Shown: piece by piece, positions 9,087 through 18,447 of the stretch
Position numbering within the stretch: the stretch's first letter is position 1
Layout: each line of letters opens with the position of its first letter
Assembly (NCBI GenBank): GCA_046351395.1
Contig: JAXLYP010000005.1
Span: 62,001-126,000 of the forward strand
Length of the DNA stretch: 64,000 bases
Source of the DNA: CAYYKK01 sp046351395
GTDB lineage: Bacteria > Myxococcota_A > Polyangia > Polyangiales > Polyangiaceae
Reading direction: 5' to 3'
Notes under the pieces: model-generated
The model's input: the letters and a program-made list of their open reading frames with translations, nothing else
Told to the model about the DNA's origin: nothing
Databases searched by the model: none
Program-made: the position numbers and the translations under genes

Positions 9087-9656
9087 TCACGGACAGAAGC
9101 CGACGCACTTCGCGCGCTGAACGGCGCAGCTCTTCATGCACCACGTCGCGGTGCACGAGCGCTCGCACTGCTCGCTCTGGTCGTCGCACATCCTCATGCA
9201 GTCGTTCTTGAGGGGCTTCGGCGGCGGGCCTCCGTCGCCCGCGTCCGCGGAGGCGATCCCCCCGTCCGTCGTGGCGCCCGCGTCGACCGTCATCATCATC
9301 GGAGGAGGAGTGAACACGCTCGTCGGCTCAGGGATGGCGTGGTGCGGCGTCGCCTCGGCACTCACGCTCGCGCTCGCCACCTCCGTCGAGCCGAGCTTCT
9401 CGAGCTCCTTCTTCGCGTAGGCGATGCGATCCCGGGTCTGCCCGCGCGTGAAGTACCGCACCCACTCGTCCCAGCAGCCCTGCCGGATCTGAGGGTCGAC
9501 GTCGCCCTGCCAGTCGAGCGCCATGCACCGTTCGAATCGCACGTCGCTCTCGTACCGCGAGCTCACGCTCGTGCCGCAGGCCGCGATCACGAGCGTCGCG
9601 GCGCCGCCCGCGGCGAACGCGGCGACCGCGACGGTGGCGAGGCGAGATCCGAGCAT
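9087..9656 (-). CDS. Lipoprotein with Cys-rich twin CX3C tail
   Basis: A protein of 189 residues. A signal peptide ends in VIAAC (lipobox, Cys about 27). The mature part begins with a small domain containing two Cys (FERCMALDW, QGCWDEW), then a Ser/Pro/Asp-rich linker, then a 39-residue tail with eight Cys. The tail spacing is CX3C-X6-CX3C-X4-CX3C-X6-CX3C, two copies of one module. This suggests two disulfide-stapled helical hairpins in the cell envelope. No family is recognised. It lies between alr and the acyl-CoA carboxylase gene on the same strand. Confidence 0.75.
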   Translation of the reverse strand: MLGSRLATVAVAAFAAGGAATLVIAACGTSVSSRYESDVRFERCMALDWQGDVDPQIRQGCWDEWVRYFTRGQTRDRIAYAKKELEKLGSTEVASASVSAEATPHHAIPEPTSVFTPPPMMMTVDAGATTDGGIASADAGDGGPPPKPLKNDCMRMCDDQSEQCERSCTATWCMKSCAVQRAKCVGFCP

Positions 9657-9769
9657 CTTGGGAAAGCTAGCGGTCCGGTATCGAGCTGACGAGCGATGAA
9701 TGGCACGAGGCTCCGCCGAGACGTGGAGGAGCCACGAGCGGCAGGGGAGAGCCGCGGTGGCTCGCAGTT

Positions 9770-11359
<1,590 letters not shown>

Positions 11360-11365
11360 GGAGGA

Positions 11366-11488
11366 TCACTTGCTTCGCTGGTAGATGCGGGCCCGGCGAC
11401 CCTTGTTCTTCGAAGCGAGCTTCGCCTTGAAGCGAGCCGAGCGCTTGCGGTTGGTCTTCTTCGGGCCTTTTCCGAGCATCAAAAACAT
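11366..11488 (-). CDS. Small, highly basic 40-residue protein
   Basis: Starts MFLMLGKGPKKTNRKR and ends RIYQRSK. About 40% of residues are Lys or Arg. GAGG lies about 8 nt upstream of the ATG at 11486-11488; Met4 (MLGKGP) is an alternative start. Its composition resembles small ribosomal or nucleic-acid-binding proteins, but I do not recognise a family. Only 6 bp separate its stop from the pccB start, so the two are likely one transcript. It is easily missed because of its size. Confidence 0.65.
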   Translation of the reverse strand: MFLMLGKGPKKTNRKRSARFKAKLASKNKGRRARIYQRSK

Positions 11489-11625
11489 GGGGATCCTCTA
11501 CGCGACGAGCGCCCGCCGAGCGCGGGAGCCAAAGGGCCGCGGACCATAGCCAAGACGCTCGAACTCCGCAACGACGAGCGCGGTCTTTCTCCCCTGCTTT
11601 TGGCGCGGGACTGCGCCGATGCGCA

Positions 11626-11643
11626 GCCGAGCACGTGCTCGGC
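11626..11643. repeat. 18-bp perfect palindrome
   Basis: GCCGAGCAC-GTGCTCGGC is perfectly self-complementary. With a 3-nt bulge the pairing extends outward through GATGC/GCATC, giving an imperfect hairpin of about 31 nt. It lies in the divergent region upstream of both the small basic gene and the RNase operon. It could be an operator for a dimeric regulator or a hairpin. No T-run follows. Confidence 0.5.
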
Positions 11644-11819
11644 GCATCGAAGCCCGCGCCCACGCCTCCCCCTGGGTCGCGAAGAACCCTCGGTGCGGCT
11701 GCAGAAAAGAGGTGGCGGCGCGCGTCCTCACCAGCGGGGCCCTCTCGAGCCCCGATCCCCGGCCGCGAGCCCGGCAGTGCGGGATTCGTGATGCAAACGC
11801 GTCTCTATTGCGCTTCGTA

Positions 11820-11848
11820 TTGCGCTGGGGGCCATCGACGCCTAGTAT
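11820..11848 (+). promoter_or_regulatory. Candidate promoter of the RNase E/G-rib-nusB operon
   Basis: TTGCGC at 11820-11825 and TAGTAT at 11843-11848 are separated by 17 bp. The matches to the sigma-70 consensus are partial (3/6 and 4/6), but the spacing is ideal. The -35 box lies inside the second copy of a TATTGCGCT direct repeat with a 12-bp period, which could be an operator. Confidence 0.3.
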
Positions 11849-12061
11849 CCCGCGCGCGGTCCGGCGCCCGTCGTTTCTCGGGCACCTCGCTCGGTCCACC
11901 GAGCTGACCTCGAAAAGCTCCTTCACACCCAGGGAAGATCGCGTGGTCTTCCACCCCCACCGGGCGCGTGCGCGCATCCCAGCCGCTGCACCGCCTGCAA
12001 CCGACCCACGCGGTTCAGTGCGTGAGTCTGAAACTTCTTTCCGAAGGTCCTAGGGCCCCTC

Positions 12062-14377
12062 ATGGCCAAGAACATCCTCGTCATCAACGTCGACATCCGC
12101 GAGACCCGGGTTGCCCTGATCGAGAACGGAATCATCGCCGAGCTCCACCTCGAGCGACAGAGCGCGAAGGGCACGCTCGGCAACGTTTACCTCGGCAAGG
12201 TCAGCCGCGTGCTCCCGGGGATGCAGGCTGCCTTCATCGACATCGGTCAGGAGCGCGCGGCCTTCCTCCACGTCGAGGATCTCATCCGCCCGGACGATTT
12301 CGAGGCGTACCTCGCGGGGAAGCGGACCACGTCCGCGGACGACGAGTCGTCCCACGTCCACGCGGCCGAGCCCGAGCGCGCAGCCGCCGCCGCCGCTCGC
12401 CCGCCCGCCGCGCCCGCTGCCGAGCGCACGAAGGCGCCGGCGGGAGCGCCCGCTGCCCCCGAGCCCGAGCTCCCGAAATACTCGGCCGCTCCGATCGAAG
12501 CTGCCCCGAGCGCGGAGGACGACGAGAACACCCCCTTCGCGAGCGACGACGGCGGAGCGGAGGACACGAGCGAGGCCGACGTCGATGACGCCGACGACGC
12601 GAGCGACGCCGAAGACAGCGACGCCGACGACAGCGACGCAGACGGAGCCGACGAGAGCGACTCGGACGACGAGGAGCGGGACGCCGAAGGCGAGAGCGAC
12701 GCCGAGGATGGAACCGTCGACGAGGGCGACGATCGAGGGGCGGAGGGCGCCTCTTTGACCGAGTCGGATGACGACGGCGCCGGAGACGAAGGCGACGAAG
12801 ACGACTCGCCCGAAGCGGCCGTCGCGGCGATGGAGGCGAGCGCGACGAGCGAGCCCGTGGGCGACGCGCCCCCCGCGACCCCGACCACGGCGGAGGACGA
12901 GGCCGCGCGCCGCGCGCCGCGATCCCGATCACGCCGTGGGAGCCGCGGTCGTCGCCGCTCGGGGAGCACCGCGGAGCGACGCAAGGCCATGGAGGCCGCA
13001 CCTCCCCCGCCGCCCGCCGCACCTCAGCACGAGCGCCGGGGCCCATCGCGAGGCAAGGGCGGCTCGAACAAGCGCGACGGCCGGCGCAGCGGTGGCGACC
13101 GGGATCGGGGCGGGCGGGGCTCGTCGAACCGGAGCTCGAAGGCGGATCCGCTTCGCATCTCGAAGACCACCCCGATCCGGGATGTGGTGCGCGAGGGACA
13201 AGAGGTCATCGTCCAGGTCTCGAAGGAGCCGATCGGGACGAAGGGCGCGCGCGTCACGAGCCACATCTCCCTCCCCGGCCGGTACGTCGTGTACCTCCCG
13301 ACGGTCGAGCACGTCGGCATCTCGAAGCGCATCGGGTCGGACAAGGAGCGCGGGCGCCTGCGGGAGGCGATCGACGCGATGAAGCCCCCGAGCGGCGGAC
13401 TCATCGTGCGCACGCTCGCCGAGGGCCTCACGAAGAAGTCGCTCAAGGCGGACGTCGGCTACCTCGTGCGCCTCTGGGGGGAGATCGCGCGCAAGCGCGA
13501 GCAGGCCCCCCGCGCCCCCGAGTGTTTGTACGCCGAGCTCGACCTCGTGCTGAAGGTCGCGCGCGATCTCCTCAACGACGACATCGAGGAGGTCGTGATC
13601 GACAACCGCGAGGAGTACATCCGCCTCCGCCGCTTCGTGGAGATGTTCATGCCCGAGCGCGTGGACTCGCTGAAGCTCTACGAGGGCGGGGAGCCGATCT
13701 TCGACGCGTACGGGATCGAGGAGGAGATCGGCCGGGCGCTCTCGCGCAAGGTCCCGCTCAACTCGGGCGGCCACCTCGTGATCGACCAGGCCGAGGCGCT
13801 GACGGCGATCGACGTCAACACGGGCCGATACGTGGGCAAGGGCTCGAAGGACCTCGAGGACACGATCCTCACGACGAACCTCGAGGCGGTCGAGGAGATC
13901 GCCTACCAGCTCCGCTTCCGGAACATCGGCGGCCTCATCATCCTCGACCTGATCGACATGGATCGCGCCGCGAACCGCGAGAAGGTGCGCCGGCGGCTCG
14001 AGCAGCTGCTCGCGAAGGACAAGGCGAAGACGACGCTGAACCGCATCAGCGAGCTCGGCCTCATCGAGATGACCCGCAAGCGGACGCGCGAGAGCCTCGG
14101 GCGCTTGATGAACGAGCCCTGTTTCTACTGTGACGGGACGGGCAACCTCCAGTCGAAGCAGACGGTCGCGTACGAGATCCTCCGGCAGATCAAGCGGGAG
14201 CGCACCACGCTCCGCGGGTACAGCGTGACCGTGAACGCGCACCCCGCGATCGTGGACCTCATGAAGAACGAGGAGCGGACGGCCGTGCAGGAGGCGGAGC
14301 GGCGCTACCAGCGGCGCATCGACCTCGTGCCGCGCAAGGAGTACCACCTCGAGCAGTTCGACCTGGTAGGGAAGTAG
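12062..14377 (+). CDS. rng: Ribonuclease E/G with large insertion in the S1 domain
   Basis: A 771-residue endoribonuclease of the Rne/Rng family, which starts mRNA decay and rRNA maturation. The S1 domain begins as usual (residues 1-80, VLPGMQAAFIDIG). It is interrupted by about 280 low-complexity residues and resumes at RDVVREGQEVIVQV. The insertion is acidic first (Asp/Glu/Ser), then strongly basic (Arg/Gly/Ser). The catalytic core is intact: Asp in AIDVNTG (about 583) and LDLIDM (about 630). The Zn-link is CFYCDGTG (about 687). It ends about 85 residues later, so the C-terminal degradosome scaffold of E. coli RNase E is absent. It is the first gene of the riboflavin-nusB operon, 4 nt before the PilZ gene. 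Confidence 0.92.
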   Translation: MAKNILVINVDIRETRVALIENGIIAELHLERQSAKGTLGNVYLGKVSRVLPGMQAAFIDIGQERAAFLHVEDLIRPDDFEAYLAGKRTTSADDESSHVHAAEPERAAAAAARPPAAPAAERTKAPAGAPAAPEPELPKYSAAPIEAAPSAEDDENTPFASDDGGAEDTSEADVDDADDASDAEDSDADDSDADGADESDSDDEERDAEGESDAEDGTVDEGDDRGAEGASLTESDDDGAGDEGDEDDSPEAAVAAMEASATSEPVGDAPPATPTTAEDEAARRAPRSRSRRGSRGRRRSGSTAERRKAMEAAPPPPPAAPQHERRGPSRGKGGSNKRDGRRSGGDRDRGGRGSSNRSSKADPLRISKTTPIRDVVREGQEVIVQVSKEPIGTKGARVTSHISLPGRYVVYLPTVEHVGISKRIGSDKERGRLREAIDAMKPPSGGLIVRTLAEGLTKKSLKADVGYLVRLWGEIARKREQAPRAPECLYAELDLVLKVARDLLNDDIEEVVIDNREEYIRLRRFVEMFMPERVDSLKLYEGGEPIFDAYGIEEEIGRALSRKVPLNSGGHLVIDQAEALTAIDVNTGRYVGKGSKDLEDTILTTNLEAVEEIAYQLRFRNIGGLIILDLIDMDRAANREKVRRRLEQLLAKDKAKTTLNRISELGLIEMTRKRTRESLGRLMNEPCFYCDGTGNLQSKQTVAYEILRQIKRERTTLRGYSVTVNAHPAIVDLMKNEERTAVQEAERRYQRRIDLVPRKEYHLEQFDLVGK

Positions 14378-14381
14378 AGCC

Positions 14382-14741
14382 GTGACCGACAAGAACGAAC
14401 CTTCGGAGGGAGCCAGCGGGCCGGACGGCGATCGCCGCGACGAGCGGATCACGATCAACAAGGAGTTCGAGTCGTACGACGCGTTCATCAACGAGTACGT
14501 CACGAACATCTCGCGCACGGGCGTGTTCGTTCGGTCGAAGTCACCGCTCGCCGTCGGGACCAAGGTGAACCTGACGTTCACGGTCATCATGGACGACATC
14601 GAGACGATCGAGGGCATCGGTGAGGTCGTGCGCGTGCACGACGATCCGCCCGGAATGGGCGTCGTGTTCACGGAGCTCTCGAGCTACTCGAAGGGGCTGA
14701 TCGACAAGCTCCTCACCGGGCGCCGCACCCCTCGTTCGTAG
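14382..14741 (+). CDS. PilZ domain protein (myxobacterial type)
   Basis: A protein of 119 residues starting at GTG, 4 nt after the RNase stop. A short disordered start leads into RRDERITINKEF, then TNISRTGVFVRS and a C-terminal GMGVVFTEL strand, matching PilZ folds. PilZ domains bind cyclic di-GMP through an RxxxR motif and (D/N)xSxxG. Here the SRTG loop is present and an Arg pair precedes it, but the spacing is unusual and c-di-GMP binding is uncertain. It follows the RNase and precedes ribE by 1 nt, so it is cotranscribed with both. Confidence 0.8.
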   Translation: MTDKNEPSEGASGPDGDRRDERITINKEFESYDAFINEYVTNISRTGVFVRSKSPLAVGTKVNLTFTVIMDDIETIEGIGEVVRVHDDPPGMGVVFTELSSYSKGLIDKLLTGRRTPRS

Positions 14742-14742
14742 C

Positions 14743-15471
14743 GTGTTCACGGGTCTCGTCGAGCAGGTCGGGCGAGTCCTCGCGCGGGAGGATCGCGGGG
14801 TCGCCGCGCGGCTGCGCGTGGGCTGCAGCTTCGGCGCGGAGCTCGAGCTCGGCGAGTCCGTCGCCGTGAACGGCGTGTGCCTGACGGTGACCTCCTCCTC
14901 ATCTTCGTCGTTCGACGCGGACGCGTCCGCCGAGACGCTGCGCCTGTCGACGCTCGCGAAGCTCCGGCCCGGCGCCGCGGTGAACCTCGAGCGCGCGACG
15001 CGCGCGAACGCTCGCCTGGGTGGGCACGTGGTGCTCGGTCACGTGGACGGGATCGGATCGGTCGAGGAGCGGATCCCGGTCGGCGCGGCGCTCGACACGC
15101 GCGTCGCGATCCCGCGCGCGCTCGCCCCGTTCGTCGCGACGAAGGGCTCGATCGCGATCGACGGCGTCAGCCTGACGCTCAACGAGGTCGAGGACCGCGG
15201 CGACGCGACCCTCGTCCGCGTCATGATCATCCCGCACACCCAGGGCGCGACCACGCTCGACTCCCTGAAGCCGGGGGACGCGGTGAATATCGAGGTCGAC
15301 GTCCTCGCGCGATACGTATTTCGGCAGCTCTCGATTGCGCGGACGGGCCTGGTCGCCGAGGCCGCGGGGGCCTACGAGCCCACCCATGGCGATGGACATG
15401 CTGGCGCCGGTCGAGGCGAGACGAGCGATGAACGAATCACCCGAGCGCTCAAACGAGGCGGATATGCCTAA
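14743..15471 (+). CDS. ribE: Riboflavin synthase alpha chain
   Basis: Converts two 6,7-dimethyl-8-ribityllumazine molecules to riboflavin. The duplicated barrels are visible. The N-terminal barrel has MFTGLVEQ and GVCLTV, with GGHVVLGHVDG at its end; the second has SIAIDGVSLTLNEV. At 242 residues it is about 30 longer than usual because of a Gly/Glu-rich C-terminal tail. It starts at GTG one base after the PilZ stop, and its last 8 bases overlap the next gene, consistent with translational coupling. Confidence 0.92.
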   Translation: MFTGLVEQVGRVLAREDRGVAARLRVGCSFGAELELGESVAVNGVCLTVTSSSSSSFDADASAETLRLSTLAKLRPGAAVNLERATRANARLGGHVVLGHVDGIGSVEERIPVGAALDTRVAIPRALAPFVATKGSIAIDGVSLTLNEVEDRGDATLVRVMIIPHTQGATTLDSLKPGDAVNIEVDVLARYVFRQLSIARTGLVAEAAGAYEPTHGDGHAGAGRGETSDERITRALKRGGYA

Positions 15472-16717
15472 CCGAATCCCACCGCCGCGCCCGTCGCAGA
15501 CGGGCGCCCCCGCCACCGCGGGCGCGACCGCTTCGTTCGCGCGGCCCTCCCCGCGCATCACGATCGACGCCGCGCTCCTCGAGCGAGTGAACCGGAGCCT
15601 CGATCGGATCCGCGAAGGGAAGATGGTCATCCTCGTGGACGACGAGGATCGCGAGAACGAGGGCGACCTCTGCATGGCGGCCGATCTCGTCACGCCCGAG
15701 GCGATCAACTTCATGGCGAAGTACGGGCGGGGCCTCATCTGCCTCACGCTCACGGAGGAGCAGGTCGAGCGGCTCGAGCTCCCGATGATGTCGGCGCCGG
15801 GCAGGAACGGCCCCCCGCTCGGCACGGCGTTCACGGTGAGCATCGAGGCTCGGACCGGCGTGACGACGGGGATCAGCGCGGCGGACCGCGCTCACACCAT
15901 CCAGGTCGCCATCCGCGCGGACGCGCGACCGACCGATCTCGTGACGCCGGGCCACATCTTCCCGCTGAAGGCGCGGCGCGGCGGCGTCCTCGTGCGGACG
16001 GGACAGACGGAGGGCTCGGTGGATCTCTCGAGGCTCGCCGGGCTGCAGCCCGCGGGCGTGATCTGCGAGATCATGAACGACGACGGGACGATGGCCCGCA
16101 TGCCGGACCTCGAGAAGTTCGCCGCGGAGCACGGGCTCACGCTCCTCTCGATCGCGGACCTCATCCAATACCGCATGCACACGGAGCGGCTCGTCCGGCG
16201 CGTCGGCGAACAGGTGCTGCGGCTCGACCAGACCGGCACCGAGTGGACCCTCGCGACCTACGAGATCGTCGGTGAATCTCGGCAGTTCCTCGCCCTCGTG
16301 AAGACCCGGGACGGCGCGATCGACGGCACCAAGCCCACGTTGTGCCGCGTCCACCCGGGCTCGCTCATCAGCGATCTCTTCGCGTCCACGCCGTTCGACG
16401 GCGGGTGGACCCTGCGCGAGGCGATTCGGATCATCGAGGCCGAGGGGTCGGGGGTCGTCCTGTACGTGCCGCCGCGCGGCGACCTCACGCAGGAGCTCGG
16501 CGCGGTCGCCGCGAAGTGCGAGGCCTTGAAGGGTCCCGCCCCGTCGGTGCACCAGGAGACGGCGCTCCGGGAGTTCGGGCTCGGCGCTCAGGTGCTCGCG
16601 GATCTCGGCGTGACGGAGCTGCGCCTCCTCTCGAACGCGCAGAGCAAGATCGCCGGGCTCGAGGGGTTCGGCCTCCGCGTCGTGGAGCGCATTCCCCTCA
16701 AGCCTCACCGAGGGTAG
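15464..16717 (+). CDS. ribB: RibBA-like: DHBP synthase with degenerate GTP cyclohydrolase II half
   Basis: A protein of 417 residues; the ATG at 15464 has GAGG 6 nt upstream. Residues 45-245 are a complete 3,4-dihydroxy-2-butanone 4-phosphate synthase, with DDEDRENEGDL, TPGHIFPL and RTGQTEGSVDL. The C-terminal half keeps the GTP cyclohydrolase II fold (GLGAQVLADLGVTELRLLSN) but lacks its active site. The three zinc Cys of the family align with Ser, Phe and Gly near residues 298-312, and the RQEGRGIG motif is replaced by PPRGDLTQEL. It should therefore make the butanone phosphate but not open GTP. This matches the RibBX type described in other proteobacteria. An active RibA must exist elsewhere. 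Confidence 0.88.
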   Translation: MPNRIPPPRPSQTGAPATAGATASFARPSPRITIDAALLERVNRSLDRIREGKMVILVDDEDRENEGDLCMAADLVTPEAINFMAKYGRGLICLTLTEEQVERLELPMMSAPGRNGPPLGTAFTVSIEARTGVTTGISAADRAHTIQVAIRADARPTDLVTPGHIFPLKARRGGVLVRTGQTEGSVDLSRLAGLQPAGVICEIMNDDGTMARMPDLEKFAAEHGLTLLSIADLIQYRMHTERLVRRVGEQVLRLDQTGTEWTLATYEIVGESRQFLALVKTRDGAIDGTKPTLCRVHPGSLISDLFASTPFDGGWTLREAIRIIEAEGSGVVLYVPPRGDLTQELGAVAAKCEALKGPAPSVHQETALREFGLGAQVLADLGVTELRLLSNAQSKIAGLEGFGLRVVERIPLKPHRG

Positions 16718-16738
16718 AGAGCCCCCGGAGGAAATCGA

Positions 16739-17242
16739 ATGGCGGTGAAGGTCGTCGAAGGAACCCTCGTCGTACCCGAGGGAGCGAAGTTCGCGCTCGT
16801 CGCGAGCAGGTTCAACCACTTCATCGTCGATCGGCTCGTCGATGGCGCGACCGACGCGATCGCGAGGCACTCGGGCGCCGGCGCGGACGTCGTGATCGTG
16901 CGCGTGCCGGGGGCGTGGGAGATCCCCGTCGTCGTGAAGCGGCTCGCGCGCGCAGCGAAGGAGAAGAAGAGCGAAGACTCGTTCGCGATCATCGCGCTCG
17001 CCGCTGTGATCCGCGGGTCGACCCCGCACTTCGACTACGTCGCCGCGGAGGTGACCAAGGGCGTCGCGAGCGCCTCCCTCGACACGGGGGTCGTCGCGAC
17101 GTTCGGCGTGTTGACGACGGACACGATCGAGCAAGCGATCGAGCGTGCCGGCACGAAGGCGGGGAACAAGGGGTGGGACGCCGCCGTCAGCGCGATCGAG
17201 ATGCTGAGCCTCCAGGGCGCGCTCCGCGGCGCGGGATACTGA
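16739..17242 (+). CDS. ribH: 6,7-dimethyl-8-ribityllumazine synthase
   Basis: A protein of 167 residues. Family motifs are FALVASRFNHFIVDRL, VRVPGAWEIPVV, ALAAVIRGSTPHFDYV and TFGVLTTDT. It condenses the ribB product with the aminopyrimidine to give the substrate of riboflavin synthase, usually as an icosahedral shell. A strong GGAGG precedes the ATG by 8 nt. It lies 21 bp after the RibBA-like gene and 10 bp before nusB. Confidence 0.94.
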   Translation: MAVKVVEGTLVVPEGAKFALVASRFNHFIVDRLVDGATDAIARHSGAGADVVIVRVPGAWEIPVVVKRLARAAKEKKSEDSFAIIALAAVIRGSTPHFDYVAAEVTKGVASASLDTGVVATFGVLTTDTIEQAIERAGTKAGNKGWDAAVSAIEMLSLQGALRGAGY

Positions 17243-17252
17243 GAGCGCGGCG

Positions 17253-17678
17253 ATGGGTGCTCGTACCGCAGCGCGGGAAGCCGCCTTGATGCTCCTCTAC
17301 GCCACGGACGAGCCCGGCGCGGGCGAGCTCTCGGAGATGCTCCCGCACCACTTTTGGACCGGGATGCTGCCCGAGTCCGCGCTCGACCCGGAGCTCGAGA
17401 GCCGCACGTACGCGGAGGAGATCGCGCGCGGCGTCGCAGCGACGCGCGCCGCCATCGACGACAAGATCAAGGCGGCCAGCCATCACTGGCGCCTCGAGCG
17501 CATGAGCCGCGTCGACCGGGCCGTGCTCCGCCTTTGCGTGTGGGAGCTCCAGCACGGGGTGCCGCGCGCGGTCGCGATCGACGAGGCGATCGAGCTCGCG
17601 AAGCGCTACGGCACGAGCGATTCGAGCAAGTTCATCAACGGCATCGTCGAGCAGATCGCGACGACGCTCGGGGTCTGA
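17253..17678 (+). CDS. nusB: Transcription antitermination factor NusB
   Basis: A 141-residue helical protein. Diagnostic parts are AREAALMLLYATD, the central SRVDRAVLRLCVWEL helix and AIDEAIELAKRYGTSDSSKFINGIV. NusB with NusE (S10) binds boxA RNA in rRNA operons. The ribH-nusB pairing is common in bacteria. It is the last gene of the operon; its stop lies in the left arm of an inverted repeat. Confidence 0.93.
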   Translation: MGARTAAREAALMLLYATDEPGAGELSEMLPHHFWTGMLPESALDPELESRTYAEEIARGVAATRAAIDDKIKAASHHWRLERMSRVDRAVLRLCVWELQHGVPRAVAIDEAIELAKRYGTSDSSKFINGIVEQIATTLGV

Positions 17679-17707
17679 GCGCCAACGACGAGGCGCGCGG
17701 CGCTCAG
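17675..17707. terminator. Inverted repeat between convergent genes, probable bidirectional terminator
   Basis: CTGAGCGCC (17675-17683) pairs perfectly with GGCGCTCAG (17699-17707) around a 15-nt loop. The nusB stop and the opposite gene's stop both lie in the arms. There is no T-run, so any termination would be weak or factor-assisted. Confidence 0.5.
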
Positions 17708-18084
17708 GCCACGTCCGTGCGGAACGCCTGAAAGGTGTATCCGAGCTCGACGTCGTAGGTGGAGGCGCCGATACGGATGCCGTTGGTGTGGAGCGTCGCT
17801 CCGCGATCGATCAGGCTTCGAAGAGAAGAGACGCGGCCCGTGAGACCGTAGGGATCGCTCTCACCGTCGCGACGACCGAGGACGCGGAGCGCGTCCGTCA
17901 GGATCAGATCGACGCCCGACCGCATCGAGACCGCGTTGCCGTTCCGAGTCGCGATGCCGGCGCGGATCCACGTGGCGAGGATCGCGTCGGAGATGAAGCC
18001 ATCCGGCGGCAGGATCGACATCCCCGGGGACGACGGCGGGCGCGACGCGGGAGGAAAGCTGGAGCGGTTCTGACGGGAGTTCAT
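17704..18084 (-). CDS. Conserved-looking protein of unknown function
   Basis: A protein of 126 residues from the ATG at 18082-18084. The first 25 residues are Pro/Ser-rich. The rest looks folded, with helices such as DAILATWIRAGIAT and strands near the end (YDVELGYTFQAF). No signal peptide, membrane helix or known motif is seen. It is convergent with nusB and separated by 363 bp from mutS2 upstream. No convincing ribosome binding site, so the start could differ. Confidence 0.5.
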   Translation of the reverse strand: MNSRQNRSSFPPASRPPSSPGMSILPPDGFISDAILATWIRAGIATRNGNAVSMRSGVDLILTDALRVLGRRDGESDPYGLTGRVSSLRSLIDRGATLHTNGIRIGASTYDVELGYTFQAFRTDVA

Positions 18085-18447
18085 GTGCGACGGTGCGCTC
18101 TCGACGAGCGCTGACGAGAAGTTCTGCACGCCGTGTGCCGATTCTTGGGAAGCTCTGGAGAGATAGGCTCGAAGCCAGTGTTCTATTCCCGGCGATTCGT
18201 GACCGCGCGGGGCGAATCCCCGCGCGCCTCGATGGTGTCCGGCGCGGCTTCGGCCCATGGATCCCGCTCGGCGCGCGTGTCGTGTCGGCCTCATCTCGAG
18301 ACGCGCGACCGCCCCTTTCGATCTCGTTCGCCTACCCCGTGTGCGCGCGCAGTTGCTGCGACGACCGCAGAACTTGGACGGGAGAGCGCGCGCGAAGAGC
18401 GTTCGCCATGACAGCTCGATCGCGGCGCGACGCGGAACGCGCAGACG
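18085..18447. other. Intergenic region without recognisable gene
   Basis: 363 bp between mutS2 and the 126-residue gene, both on the minus strand. No coding frame has convincing composition and I see no RNA gene. It presumably holds the mutS2 3' end and the next gene's promoter. Confidence 0.5.

Larger units (their letters stand above)
11489..12061. other. Divergent intergenic region between the small basic gene and RNase E/G
   Basis: About 570 bp with no convincing gene. It holds a near-perfect palindrome around 11626-11643, a direct repeat TATTGCGCT at 11806-11814 and 11818-11826, and a promoter-like pair facing the RNase gene. The rest would be a long 5' leader for the RNase E/G operon, of about 210 nt if transcription starts near 11855. 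Confidence 0.6.

Noticed and set aside
11498..11977. 159-codon minus-strand frame upstream of the small basic gene
   Set aside because: Arg-rich, no motif, no ribosome binding site; spans the palindrome and promoter-like elements.
12062..17678. FMN riboswitch for the rib genes
   Set aside because: No conserved RFN-like stretch seen before ribE or the RNase gene, and ribE has a 1-bp gap to PilZ.
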